Below, piece after piece: positions 7,814 through 15,511 of a DNA stretch of 33,742 nucleotides. The position numbers were made by a program, and so were the translations under genes. This stretch comes from Salinivirgaceae bacterium (GTDB taxonomy: Bacteria > Bacteroidota > Bacteroidia > Bacteroidales > SZUA-534): positions 1 to 33,742 of the forward strand of contig JAFZKK010000044.1 of NCBI GenBank assembly GCA_017551905.1. Reading direction: 5' to 3'. Under the pieces are notes generated by a model. It searched no databases, was not told the DNA's origin, and was given only the letters and a program-made list of their open reading frames with translations. Numbering within the stretch: the stretch's first letter is position 1; each line of letters begins with the position of its first letter.

Positions 7814-8617
7814 ATGAAAAAGATAGTTATAGCTTCGCTTGCCGCATTGCTGGCACTTCCGATGAGCGTTTTAGCTCAAGATGCTATTGATGACGGCACC
7901 GATTTTGGCGGTCGCATTTCGGCTGAGGCCGACAAAAAACTCGCCAAAGGCTTGCACGCATTTGCTAACGGCGAAGTTCGTTTCAATGATAACTTCAGCA
8001 ACTTTTGGCGTTATCAAGGTACCGCTGGCGTCAGCTACAAGGTGAACGACTACTTGAAAACCGCAGTGAGTTACACATTTATCGAGCGCAAAACCACAAA
8101 GGATACTTTGACGGAGTGGAAGCCGCGCCACCGCTTCACTTTTGACATTACCGGCTCGTACCGCATGGGCGACTTCAAGCTGTCGTTGCGCGAGCGTCTG
8201 CAAATGACCAACAAAAAGGTGAACAACGAGTATCAGGATGTGGCGAACGGCTGGACTTTGCGTAGCCGCATAATGGCGCAATACAAAGGCCTTGGCGCGT
8301 GGGAACCGTACGCTTACGTTGACATCCGCAACACGCTGAACGCTCCAAAATGGACATACACTTTTGATGATGTGAAAGGAATATATTCCGATTACAATTG
8401 GGAAGGGTATAAAGATGTGTATATCAACCGTGTACGCTTAGGTTTGGGCACCGAGTGGGAATTGAAGAAAGGTCATTCGTTCGATTTCTTCTGCCTCTAC
8501 GATTTCTGCAACGAGAAGGACATCGACTCGAACAAAAAAGGCACAAAACTGCATAGTGTGTTCAATCACCACAGTCAGAACATAAGCATTGGCGTAGGAT
8601 ATAAGTTCTCGTTCTAA
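7814..8617 (+). CDS. DUF2490-like outer-membrane beta-barrel protein
   Basis: 267 residues with a signal peptide (about 1-21, ending SVLAQ). The mature chain is mostly alternating polar/hydrophobic strands rich in Tyr, Trp and Arg (FWRYQGTAGVSY, LRSRIMAQYKG, YINRVRLGLGTEWEL) and ends in GVGYKFSF with a terminal Phe, as expected of an outer-membrane barrel inserted by BamA. This matches DUF2490-type proteins. It is 22 bases after the DUF4956 gene and ends the operon, before a bidirectional terminator. The envelope-wide set (exported repeat protein, cytosolic VTC enzyme, inner-membrane DUF4956, outer-membrane barrel) suggests an exported product or a cell-envelope function, which is inference. 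Confidence 0.75.
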   Translation: MKKIVIASLAALLALPMSVLAQDAIDDGTDFGGRISAEADKKLAKGLHAFANGEVRFNDNFSNFWRYQGTAGVSYKVNDYLKTAVSYTFIERKTTKDTLTEWKPRHRFTFDITGSYRMGDFKLSLRERLQMTNKKVNNEYQDVANGWTLRSRIMAQYKGLGAWEPYAYVDIRNTLNAPKWTYTFDDVKGIYSDYNWEGYKDVYINRVRLGLGTEWELKKGHSFDFFCLYDFCNEKDIDSNKKGTKLHSVFNHHSQNISIGVGYKFSF

Positions 8618-8633
8618 CTCGCTTGTTTTGAGC

Positions 8634-8672
8634 AAAAAAAACGCACAGAGTCCGGCTCCGTGCGTTTTTTTT
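8634..8672. terminator. bidirectional rho-independent terminator
   Basis: An A-run, the stem AACGCAC-a-GAG, loop TCCGG, the stem CTC-c-GTGCGTT and a T-run of eight. The hairpin is symmetric, with A and T tracts on both sides, so it can end transcription of the DUF2490 gene (plus) and of the converging C_GCxxG_C_C gene (minus). Confidence 0.88.
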
Positions 8673-8690
8673 GGTTTTAGTGCGGTTTGA

Positions 8691-9080
8691 TTACTCTATT
8701 CCAAATGTCTCGCAGTAAGCCATAACAGCATTGTAAACGCATTTGTCGCAGGGGCATAGCACAATGCCCGTGTCGCGGCCTTTAAGGTCTTTGCAAGCCG
8801 TAGCGCCCGACAGTTCGCGGAAGCGTGTCAGAATTTTGCTGGTGAAATGCTTTGAGTTTTTGCCTTCGGTTTTCAGGCTGGCAATCATTCCCGCACCCAC
8901 CAATGCACCGCAGGTGCCGTCCATTGTTCCCATACCCGAGCCGAATCCGGCACCTAATTTTCTCAACACATCGTCGTCCAAGTCAGTCTCCGACGACAGC
9001 GCCAATGCTACAGCCTGGCAGCAATTTGTCCCTTCCATGGCTTTCAGTTTGACCGCCATATTTCCAAGTTCCTCTTTCAT
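8691..9080 (-). CDS. C_GCxxG_C_C family redox/metal protein
   Basis: 129 residues, typical length. Cysteines sit at 20-21 (NCCQA), 57 (GTCGAL, inside a Gly-rich stretch GAGFGSGMGTMDG), 96, 109, 111, 114 (CPCDKC) and 123. This spacing is that of the C_GCxxG_C_C family of small cytosolic proteins, thought to bind a metal cluster or act in redox chemistry and often annotated as a putative redox-active protein. Substrate and partner are unknown. It converges with the VTC operon at a shared terminator and lies 114 bases downstream of the cyclase gene, across a 7-bp repeat array. Confidence 0.85.
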   Translation of the reverse strand: MKEELGNMAVKLKAMEGTNCCQAVALALSSETDLDDDVLRKLGAGFGSGMGTMDGTCGALVGAGMIASLKTEGKNSKHFTSKILTRFRELSGATACKDLKGRDTGIVLCPCDKCVYNAVMAYCETFGIE

Positions 9081-9114
9081 AATTATTGAATTTTGATTTA
9101 TGATTATTGATTAT

Positions 9115-9186
9115 TCAAAACTCTAAACTTCGAATACTTATAACTTTAAACTTAAACCTTATAACTTGTAACTTATAACTTATCAC
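9115..9186 (-). repeat. degenerate 7-bp tandem array after the adenylate cyclase stop
   Basis: Read on the minus strand, starting 8 bases after the stop: GTGATAA, GTTATAA, GTTACAA, GTTATAA, GGTTTAA, GTTTAAA, GTTATAA, the irregular 9-base GTATTCGAA, GTTTAGA and GTTTTGA. The consensus is GTTATAA, ten units over 72 bases. There is no hairpin with GC stems, so it is not a classical terminator. Confidence 0.8.
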
Positions 9187-9194
9187 TTTCCCCG

Positions 9195-10754
9195 TTACAA
9201 CGTGTTCAGCATCTTCTTAAACACCTCGTTTGGCACAAGTCCCAGCTCGTCGCTCGAGAATTCGGGCTTCAGACGGTGCACGATGTATGAGTTTTGCGGT
9301 TCCATATGTTTCGGATAAATGGTGCCGCGGCATTCGCAGTCGAAATAGTCTTTTATGTAGTTGTAGGTGTTCTCCGATACGCACACTTTGCCCACCACGC
9401 CTTCCTGTTCAACGCGCGCTGCGGTGTTCACCGTCACGCCCCACACGTCATAAACGTACTTTTTGCGCCCCACCACGCCCACAATGGCCGGTCCGGTATG
9501 CAGCCCTATGCGGCAGCGCCATGGGTTAATGCCGTTGGCGATGCTCTCGTCGGCCATTTTGTTCACTGCGTACTGCATGTCGAGTGCTGCCAGCACAGTG
9601 TCGAACGGGTGACTCTTGTTGCTCAGCGGCAGGCCTCCGGCGCACATGTAGGCGTCGCCAATGGTTTTTATCTTCTCGATGAAATGCGCGTCGGTTATGT
9701 CGTCAAAAATCTTGAAATAAGAGTCAAGCCTCTCAATCAACTCCTTAGGCGACAGCTCGCTTGTCAGATTGGTGAAGTTGGCGAAATCGAGGAACAGGAT
9801 TGTCGTGCTCTTGTATTGGCGCGGCGACACCGAGCCTTTCGACTTCAGCTGCCGCATTATCTCGAATGGCAGAATGTTTAGCAGCAGCTCATCCGACTTG
9901 CGTTTCTCCTCGGCAATGACGTTGTTCTGCGTGTTAATCTCAATCTGTTGCTGTTCAAGCAGTTTGTTTGTCTCTTGCAGATGCTTTGTCAGCGACAGCA
10001 TATACTCATTCTTTTGATTCAGCGACATCTCAGCCTCTTTCAGCTTGGTGATGTCCGTCTCCACGGCAAACAGGTTTTTGACGTTGCCATCGCGGCCCAA
10101 GACCGGTGTCAGTGTGGTTTGAATCCACTTGCAGATGTCGCCCGTGGTGTAGGCCGCCGAGTAGGTCACTGGCTCCTTGTTGTTTGTGCATCGGTCTAAG
10201 TACTTGCGTATGTTCGGATTGTCGCTGAATTCCAGAATGTTACTGCCGAATTTTCGCTTGAAATCTTCAAAGCCGTAGCCGTACATTTTCACAAAGCCGT
10301 CGTTGCACCAGATTATCTCGCCCTCGGCGTCAAGAATCATAAACGAGTTCGACGACAGGTCGATGCACTGCATCACCTTGCGGAACTTGCCGCGCCGTTT
10401 GTTACGGCTTGTAACCCGGCTGATTATGTTTTCAAGCCTGACATTCTCCTCCGCTGTATCGGTCGAGCTTATGCAATCGTAAAATCCTGATTCATAGATG
10501 GTTTTAATCAAATTTGCATTGCCTGGCGCCACAAGAGCCACAAAAGCTGTGTCGCTGAAGTGTTTGTCGGTTACAAGCGGTAGGGCTTTCGCCAAGTCGA
10601 TGCTCTTTAAGTCGATGACAATCAGCGTTGAAGACATCTGTCCAATGGCATCCATGTCAACATTTGCAACTGAAATCACCTGATGATTTTCGTCGCTTTT
10701 GTCGAGAATGGTTGGCCGGTTTTCGGCGCTGCCAATGTAAATAATGCTCTCCAT
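9195..10754 (-). CDS. class III adenylate cyclase with PAS sensor domain
   Basis: 519 residues, cytosolic. Residues 1-115 look like a degenerate receiver-like alpha/beta domain. A PAS domain spans about 130-235 (AEGEIIWCNDGFVKMYGY, ending in a PAC-like FAVETDITKLKEAE). A coiled coil of about 240-290 leads to the cyclase linker LLLNILPFEIM. The catalytic domain spans about 312-495 and has both metal Asp residues (Asp323 in FLDFANFT, Asp367 in TIGDAYM), purine-specifying Lys363 and Asp436 (YDVWG), and the transition-state Asn443 and Arg447 (VNTAARVE). The Lys/Asp pair indicates ATP, not GTP, so the predicted product is cAMP. The PAS ligand is unknown. It follows guaA, separated by a terminator. 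Confidence 0.9.
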   Translation of the reverse strand: MESIIYIGSAENRPTILDKSDENHQVISVANVDMDAIGQMSSTLIVIDLKSIDLAKALPLVTDKHFSDTAFVALVAPGNANLIKTIYESGFYDCISSTDTAEENVRLENIISRVTSRNKRRGKFRKVMQCIDLSSNSFMILDAEGEIIWCNDGFVKMYGYGFEDFKRKFGSNILEFSDNPNIRKYLDRCTNNKEPVTYSAAYTTGDICKWIQTTLTPVLGRDGNVKNLFAVETDITKLKEAEMSLNQKNEYMLSLTKHLQETNKLLEQQQIEINTQNNVIAEEKRKSDELLLNILPFEIMRQLKSKGSVSPRQYKSTTILFLDFANFTNLTSELSPKELIERLDSYFKIFDDITDAHFIEKIKTIGDAYMCAGGLPLSNKSHPFDTVLAALDMQYAVNKMADESIANGINPWRCRIGLHTGPAIVGVVGRKKYVYDVWGVTVNTAARVEQEGVVGKVCVSENTYNYIKDYFDCECRGTIYPKHMEPQNSYIVHRLKPEFSSDELGLVPNEVFKKMLNTL

Positions 10755-10828
10755 TCAGAATGTTTGCTGAAAGTTGCGCATTTTTTTTGAAAAAGCCCCT
10801 CGGTTTGCGCTGATTTTTTATTGCCGAC

Positions 10829-10860
10829 AAAAAAAAAGAGGCCGAAAACCTTTGACCTCT
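10829..10860 (-). terminator. rho-independent terminator of guaA
   Basis: On the minus strand, AGAGGTC, an 10-base loop, GGCCTCT (one G-T pair) and nine T. It lies 44 bases after the guaA stop, past the 8-bp repeat array and before the cyclase gene, so guaA is probably not co-transcribed with the cyclase. Confidence 0.82.
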
Positions 10861-10873
10861 CCATATTTAAATA

Positions 10874-10903
10874 TTCAATCCTTCAATCCTTCAGTCCTTC
10901 AAT
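10874..10903 (-). repeat. 8-bp tandem array directly after the guaA stop
   Basis: Starting on the very base after the TAG stop, the minus strand reads ATTGAAGG, ACTGAAGG, ATTGAAGG and a partial ATTGAA. The units are nearly perfect (one change). The array lies between the stop codon and the terminator, so it would form part of the guaA 3' UTR. Confidence 0.85.
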
Positions 10904-12700
10904 CTATTCCCACTCAATAGTTCCCGGAGGTTTGTGCGTCACGTCGTACCAGAGCGAGCCGGCGCCATCGGCTTTGAACTGTTGCCACAGGCCGCCAAGC
11001 AGTGTTTGGTCGATTTCGGCAAAGTTGGCCGTCATTGCTTCCGAGCTGTTCACGGGGCGCATCACAATGCAGGGTTTGTCTTGCACGCGTAGCGGCGTCA
11101 GAACCACGGGCATCTGCCAGATTTTCTCGTAAAGGTCGTTGGCTTGCAGGAATTCGGTGCAGATGTTGTCGAACTTGCGCAGAGTGTCGAAATTCTCTTT
11201 GGTGGCGTATTGAGCGACAAGTTTCGGCATCTCGTCCGATACTGTGCCAACTTGCCAGATAACGCGGTTGATGACTTTGAAGCGGTTCACCAATTCGGTA
11301 CTGAAACGCTCGCACTCTTTCCAACTTAAGTTTTTGGTTGTCAGAAGGAAAGGCTGTGCGTAGGTGCGGCCGTCGCCTTGTACGCCGACGCTCTTTACGG
11401 GCAGCACACGGCCTTCGATATTATTGTCTTTCAAATATTTGTCCAAACCTTCAACATCGGCGTTCGATGCAAATTCGCCTTTCCCGTCGGTGCAGAGCAG
11501 GCGCACGCCAAGGCCCGGGCCAGGGAAGGGGTGACGCCAAACCAGATTGTGCGGAATGCCAAGTTCTTCGCCGAGCATACGCACCTCGTCTTTGTAAAGG
11601 TCGGCAAGTGGCTCAAGCAGAAGACCTTGCGCCATCAGGTCCATCACTTCCTTAACGCGGTTGTGGTGTGTTTTTATCAGGTCGGCGTTCTTTGTGCCGC
11701 CGCTCTCAATGGTGTCGGGGTAGATGGTGCCTTGCGCAATCATCCACTCTTTCGGGTCGAGGTTGAGCTTGCGCATCTCCTTGTCTTTCACCGTTAAAAA
11801 CGTTGCGCCAATGCGTTTGCGCTTCTCTTCGGGTGCGGTTATGCCTTCGAGTTTGCCAAGGAAATCGGCGGTGGCGTCAACCACGCGCAGGTTGTGCATT
11901 CCTTCGGCTTTCAGGAACTCGATAATCTTCTGCGATTCGTCCATACGCATCATTCCGTTGTCGATGTGCAAGCCCATAACGCGCTCTGTACCAAGTACTT
12001 TGTTCAGCAAGACGAAGGCCACCGTGCTGTCGACTCCGCCCGAAACCAGCAGGAACACCTTGCGCGAGCCAACTTCGGCGCGTATCTTCTCCGAAATCAG
12101 CGGCATATAGCTTTTCATATTCCAAGTGCGCTCGCATTGGCAGATGCCGATGAAATTGTCTAAAAGCTGCATTCCGTAGCGGCTGTGCGTCACTTCGGGG
12201 TGGAACTGAATGCCGTAGATTTTGCGCTCGTCCAAGGCCACAGCGGCAATGGGGCAGTCTTTTGTTGATGCTATAACGCGGTATCCGTCAGGCAGTTGCG
12301 AGACCGAATCGCCGTGGCTCATCCACATTGGCGACGATGCCGGAATGCCCTTCAGCAGCGGGTGTTGACTGTCGCCGATAATCAAATCCGATATGCCGTA
12401 CTCCTTCACCTTTCCCGGTTTCACGGTGCCGCCCAGTTGCGACGCCATCAGTTGGTGACCATAGCAGATGCCGAGTTTTGGAACCGGAATGTTCAGTATT
12501 TCAGGATTGTAGTCGGGTGCGTCGGCGGCATAAACGCTTGCCGGTCCGCCGCTGTAGATGATGCCTTTCGCGCCGGCCAACTCCTCGACAGGTGCTGCCG
12601 GCGAGTGGATTTCGGTGAAAACGCCCAACCGACGTACGCGGTTGGCAATCAGGTGGGCATATTGTCCGCCAAAGTCAAGAACGATGATTTTCTCTTGCAT
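10904..12700 (-). CDS. guaA: GMP synthase (glutamine-hydrolysing), long form
   Basis: 598 residues from the ATG at 12700. A frame open further upstream is dismissed because a promoter box lies inside it. The protein converts XMP to GMP with ATP and glutamine in the cytoplasm. The glutamine amidotransferase half has Cys79 (GICYGHQL) and His167/Glu169 (FHPEV). The ATP-pyrophosphatase half has the P-loop SGGVDSTV at 220-227. The C-terminus ends in KPPGTIEWE. E. coli GuaA has 525 residues; the extra length here lies in the dimerisation region, which appears twice (LPVKSVGVQGDGR, then MPVVLTPLRVQDKP), as in human GMP synthase. Confidence 0.95.
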   Translation of the reverse strand: MQEKIIVLDFGGQYAHLIANRVRRLGVFTEIHSPAAPVEELAGAKGIIYSGGPASVYAADAPDYNPEILNIPVPKLGICYGHQLMASQLGGTVKPGKVKEYGISDLIIGDSQHPLLKGIPASSPMWMSHGDSVSQLPDGYRVIASTKDCPIAAVALDERKIYGIQFHPEVTHSRYGMQLLDNFIGICQCERTWNMKSYMPLISEKIRAEVGSRKVFLLVSGGVDSTVAFVLLNKVLGTERVMGLHIDNGMMRMDESQKIIEFLKAEGMHNLRVVDATADFLGKLEGITAPEEKRKRIGATFLTVKDKEMRKLNLDPKEWMIAQGTIYPDTIESGGTKNADLIKTHHNRVKEVMDLMAQGLLLEPLADLYKDEVRMLGEELGIPHNLVWRHPFPGPGLGVRLLCTDGKGEFASNADVEGLDKYLKDNNIEGRVLPVKSVGVQGDGRTYAQPFLLTTKNLSWKECERFSTELVNRFKVINRVIWQVGTVSDEMPKLVAQYATKENFDTLRKFDNICTEFLQANDLYEKIWQMPVVLTPLRVQDKPCIVMRPVNSSEAMTANFAEIDQTLLGGLWQQFKADGAGSLWYDVTHKPPGTIEWE

Positions 12701-12719
12701 ATCAGTCTTAATTTTTGCG

Positions 12720-12727
12720 CAAAGATA
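12720..12727 (-). promoter_or_regulatory. guaA promoter -7 element
   Basis: The minus strand reads TATCTTTG, a perfect TAnnTTTG box, 19 bases before the guaA ATG and within the 35-base gap to the upstream GH43 gene. A TTG lies 24 bases further upstream, a loose -33 match. It supports the ATG at 12700. Confidence 0.6.
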
Positions 12728-12735
12728 GCAATAAC

Positions 12736-15360
12736 TCACTTCCCCATTCCCCAACTCTCAAAAATCAGCAAATCCTTTCCTTCGCCTTTGAACACAAAGT
12801 AAAGGTCGTGGCAGCCAGCAACGGGTTTCAGTGCGGCTTTGAACGATTTGAATGTTTTCAGGTCTTTCGTCTTCGCAATGTTCACTGTGCCAAGCAGTTC
12901 GCCGTCGGCAGAGTCGATGTGCACCTCAATTTTTGCAGCGTTGGCAGCCGCGGCGCTCACGGTTATCGACTTTGCGCCAGAGCTGAAATCGACATTCCGC
13001 AGCATTAGATATTCCTCATTATCAATGTTATTCAGGCAGATGTTGCCCTTGCCGTTGACGGTTGTTTTCAGGCCGTAGCCCCACGCCATTGTGGCGGCGG
13101 GAACGATGCGGAACGGATTGAACTTGTCAATCGGCTCGAGCGTAGCGTCGTGGAAATAAGGCAGTTCCTGAATCGAGCCGTCGGCATTGTAGTGCATTTC
13201 GGCGGCTGAAACCGAACGGCGCTCGTGGTGCTTGTAGGTTTCAAGGTGCATAAGGTCGTAATTCAGACCGAAAACGTACGATTTGCCCTTATAATCAATG
13301 ATTCCAGGGTGGTTGCCGCGCGTGCGCTGCGTGTGGTTCATAATGTGCCCCATATACTTCCACGGGCCTGTCGGGCTGTCGCTCATTGCATAGCCGATGC
13401 CTTCGGGGCAGCACGTCGAAGCGAACGCCAGATAATAGTGCCCTTTGCGTTTGTAGAACCACGGACCTTCTTGATAATCAGGAATTTTATAATCCAACTG
13501 CACAATGCTGCCCGAGTACGAAATCATATCCTCGTTCAGTTTCACGTAGTACACATTCGGGTTGCCCCAGTACATATAGGCCTGTCCGTCGTCGTCGATA
13601 AACACCGACGGGTCGATGTCGTACCAGTGTTCCTTCTGCCATACAAGCGGCTGTCCGAGCGGGTCGCGGAACGGTCCGAAGGGTGAGTCGGCCACCAGCA
13701 CGCCAATGCCGTGACCGTGAATCGGGCAGTACATATACCACTTGCCGTTGCGCTCAACCACGCATTCGGCCCACGCGCCGTTCTTGCCGTCGTAGTACTT
13801 GAAATCGTCGAGCGAAGCCACCGCGCCGTGGTCGGTCCAGTTCACCATATCGGTCGATGTATATAGCAGCCAATCAAACATTTGGAAGCCGTTGGCTGTG
13901 TCCTCGTCGTGAGTTGTGTAAAGATAGATGGTGTCGCCGTGAACGTACGGTGCAGGGTCGGCAGTGTATTTGGTCTGTATAATCGGTTGATTTACATTGA
14001 CATTGAATTTCCACCAGTCGAAATCGAAGAGTTCCTTGTCGCCGCCGCGGAAGAGCAGATAAAGGTCGTGGATGCCGCTCACCTTGCCGGTGATATTTCC
14101 GTGGAAGACAGCATTTTCGGGCCCGACTTTGACTTGTGCCACAGGACGTCCGCCAATGTTATCGACATAAAACTCGATTACGCCAGGATTCTGACAGTTA
14201 AGCACCTCAACTGTAGCAAGTTGCGGCTGATGGTCGCCAAAATCGACATTGCTCAACTTAATCCAGTCGCCGTTGTGGATTGATGTCACAAAATGGCGCT
14301 TCCCAGCCCTTCGGTCAACCTTCACGCCCCACGAGTCCGACATTGTTTCGGCCTGCGTCACGGCATACGGATTGAGCGTTCCGGTGGGTTTCACGCCCGT
14401 TTTGGTGAACGGAATGAACGGTATCGAGCCGTCGGCCTGAAACTCGAATTCCTCAATGCAGGTGGCGCGTTTGAATCCGCCGCCGTTGGGCAGAGCGCCG
14501 TTGTGGTAGAACATATAGTTGTGCCCCTTGAACTCGATGTTGCCGCCGTGGATGGTGAAACTGTTTTCGGCCTCGTCCATAATGCGTCCGCGGTAGGTCC
14601 ACGGGCCGTCAATCGATGTTGCGGTCGAGTATGCCATATGTTCGGGCACGCCGCCGGCGGGGTACGACAGGTAGTAGGTGCCGTTGCGCTTCATAAGCCA
14701 CGGGCCTTCCTCGTAGCCGGTCATCATTTCTTCTTGGTTCTTGCACCAGTTCATTTTTTTCGATTCAGGACCGAAGCAAGCCGGGTCGGTAAAGCCGGGA
14801 ATCTCTTTGTAACCGTCAGCAAATGAGACCATATCGTCGTTCAATCTGCCATACCAGCAGCCCTTGTTGCCCCAAATCAGGTAGGCGCTGCCGTCGTCGT
14901 CAATGAATACCGATGGGTCGATGAACGAGCACCCGATGGCAAGCGGCTTGCCGATGGCGTCGGTGTATGGCCCTTGCGGATTGTCGGCCACAGCCACCGC
15001 CAGAGCATCCTCGCCCTTGTTGGTGTTGCAGCAGACGTACCAGTACCATTTGCCGTTGCGCTCAACCGCTTGCGATGCCCAAGCGCGGTCGCCGTGAGCC
15101 GCCCAACTGAATGTTTCAGTCGATACGGGTGTGCCCAGATAGGTCCAGTTCACCATATCGGTGGTGCTGAACAGCAGCCAGTCCTTCATTTTGAAATATG
15201 TGGCGTCGTCTTCGTCGTGGTCCACAAACAGATAGACCGTGTCGCCGTGCACGTAAGGCGCCGGGTCGGGGGTGAAGACGGTTTTGATGACCGGATTTTG
15301 CTGTGCCGTGGCACAAATGACTGTCGCTAAAAGAGTTGCGGTGGCAAATAGTTGTTTCAT
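12736..15360 (-). CDS. tandem two-domain GH43 glycosidase with CBM6-like modules
   Basis: 874 residues from the ATG at 15360, which opens a proper signal peptide (MKQLFATATLLATVICATAQ); an earlier in-frame ATG lies at the promoter and is rejected. The module GH43 plus a CBM6-like beta-sandwich occurs twice. Catalytic triads: Asp32 (DPAPYVHGD), Asp148 (IDPSVFIDDDG) and Glu218 (YEEGPW) in the first; Asp468, Asp583 and Glu631 (YQEGPW) in the second. CBM6-like parts lie at about 335-455 and 745-874. GH43 enzymes act on alpha-L-arabinofuranosides or beta-D-xylosides; the exact linkage is not readable. The protein is exported. It is divergent from a TlpA-like gene. Confidence 0.9.
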   Translation of the reverse strand: MKQLFATATLLATVICATAQQNPVIKTVFTPDPAPYVHGDTVYLFVDHDEDDATYFKMKDWLLFSTTDMVNWTYLGTPVSTETFSWAAHGDRAWASQAVERNGKWYWYVCCNTNKGEDALAVAVADNPQGPYTDAIGKPLAIGCSFIDPSVFIDDDGSAYLIWGNKGCWYGRLNDDMVSFADGYKEIPGFTDPACFGPESKKMNWCKNQEEMMTGYEEGPWLMKRNGTYYLSYPAGGVPEHMAYSTATSIDGPWTYRGRIMDEAENSFTIHGGNIEFKGHNYMFYHNGALPNGGGFKRATCIEEFEFQADGSIPFIPFTKTGVKPTGTLNPYAVTQAETMSDSWGVKVDRRAGKRHFVTSIHNGDWIKLSNVDFGDHQPQLATVEVLNCQNPGVIEFYVDNIGGRPVAQVKVGPENAVFHGNITGKVSGIHDLYLLFRGGDKELFDFDWWKFNVNVNQPIIQTKYTADPAPYVHGDTIYLYTTHDEDTANGFQMFDWLLYTSTDMVNWTDHGAVASLDDFKYYDGKNGAWAECVVERNGKWYMYCPIHGHGIGVLVADSPFGPFRDPLGQPLVWQKEHWYDIDPSVFIDDDGQAYMYWGNPNVYYVKLNEDMISYSGSIVQLDYKIPDYQEGPWFYKRKGHYYLAFASTCCPEGIGYAMSDSPTGPWKYMGHIMNHTQRTRGNHPGIIDYKGKSYVFGLNYDLMHLETYKHHERRSVSAAEMHYNADGSIQELPYFHDATLEPIDKFNPFRIVPAATMAWGYGLKTTVNGKGNICLNNIDNEEYLMLRNVDFSSGAKSITVSAAAANAAKIEVHIDSADGELLGTVNIAKTKDLKTFKSFKAALKPVAGCHDLYFVFKGEGKDLLIFESWGMGK

Positions 15361-15387
15361 ACTCGTTTGTTTTAAGTTTCTATTTGC

Positions 15388-15395
15388 CAAAGATA
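15388..15395 (-). promoter_or_regulatory. promoter -7 element of the GH43 gene
   Basis: The minus strand reads TATCTTTG (perfect TAnnTTTG), 27 bases before the ATG at 15360. No TTTG is seen 19-22 bases upstream. The divergent gene has a one-mismatch box TATCTTTC at 15464-15471. Confidence 0.5.
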
Positions 15396-15511
15396 ATGAA
15401 ATAAAAGTATAAAATACTTTTTTAGCGGAAATTAAGTAAATAATATCGATTGAAAAATATCGTTATCTTTCTGCCATAATAAATTCATTACTAATCTAAA
15501 CTCTAATCTTT

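Noticed and set aside
12701..12754. An 18-codon N-terminal extension of GuaA
   Set aside because: It spans the TATCTTTG promoter box, and all GuaA proteins begin near the FGGQY glutaminase motif, which fits the ATG at 12700.
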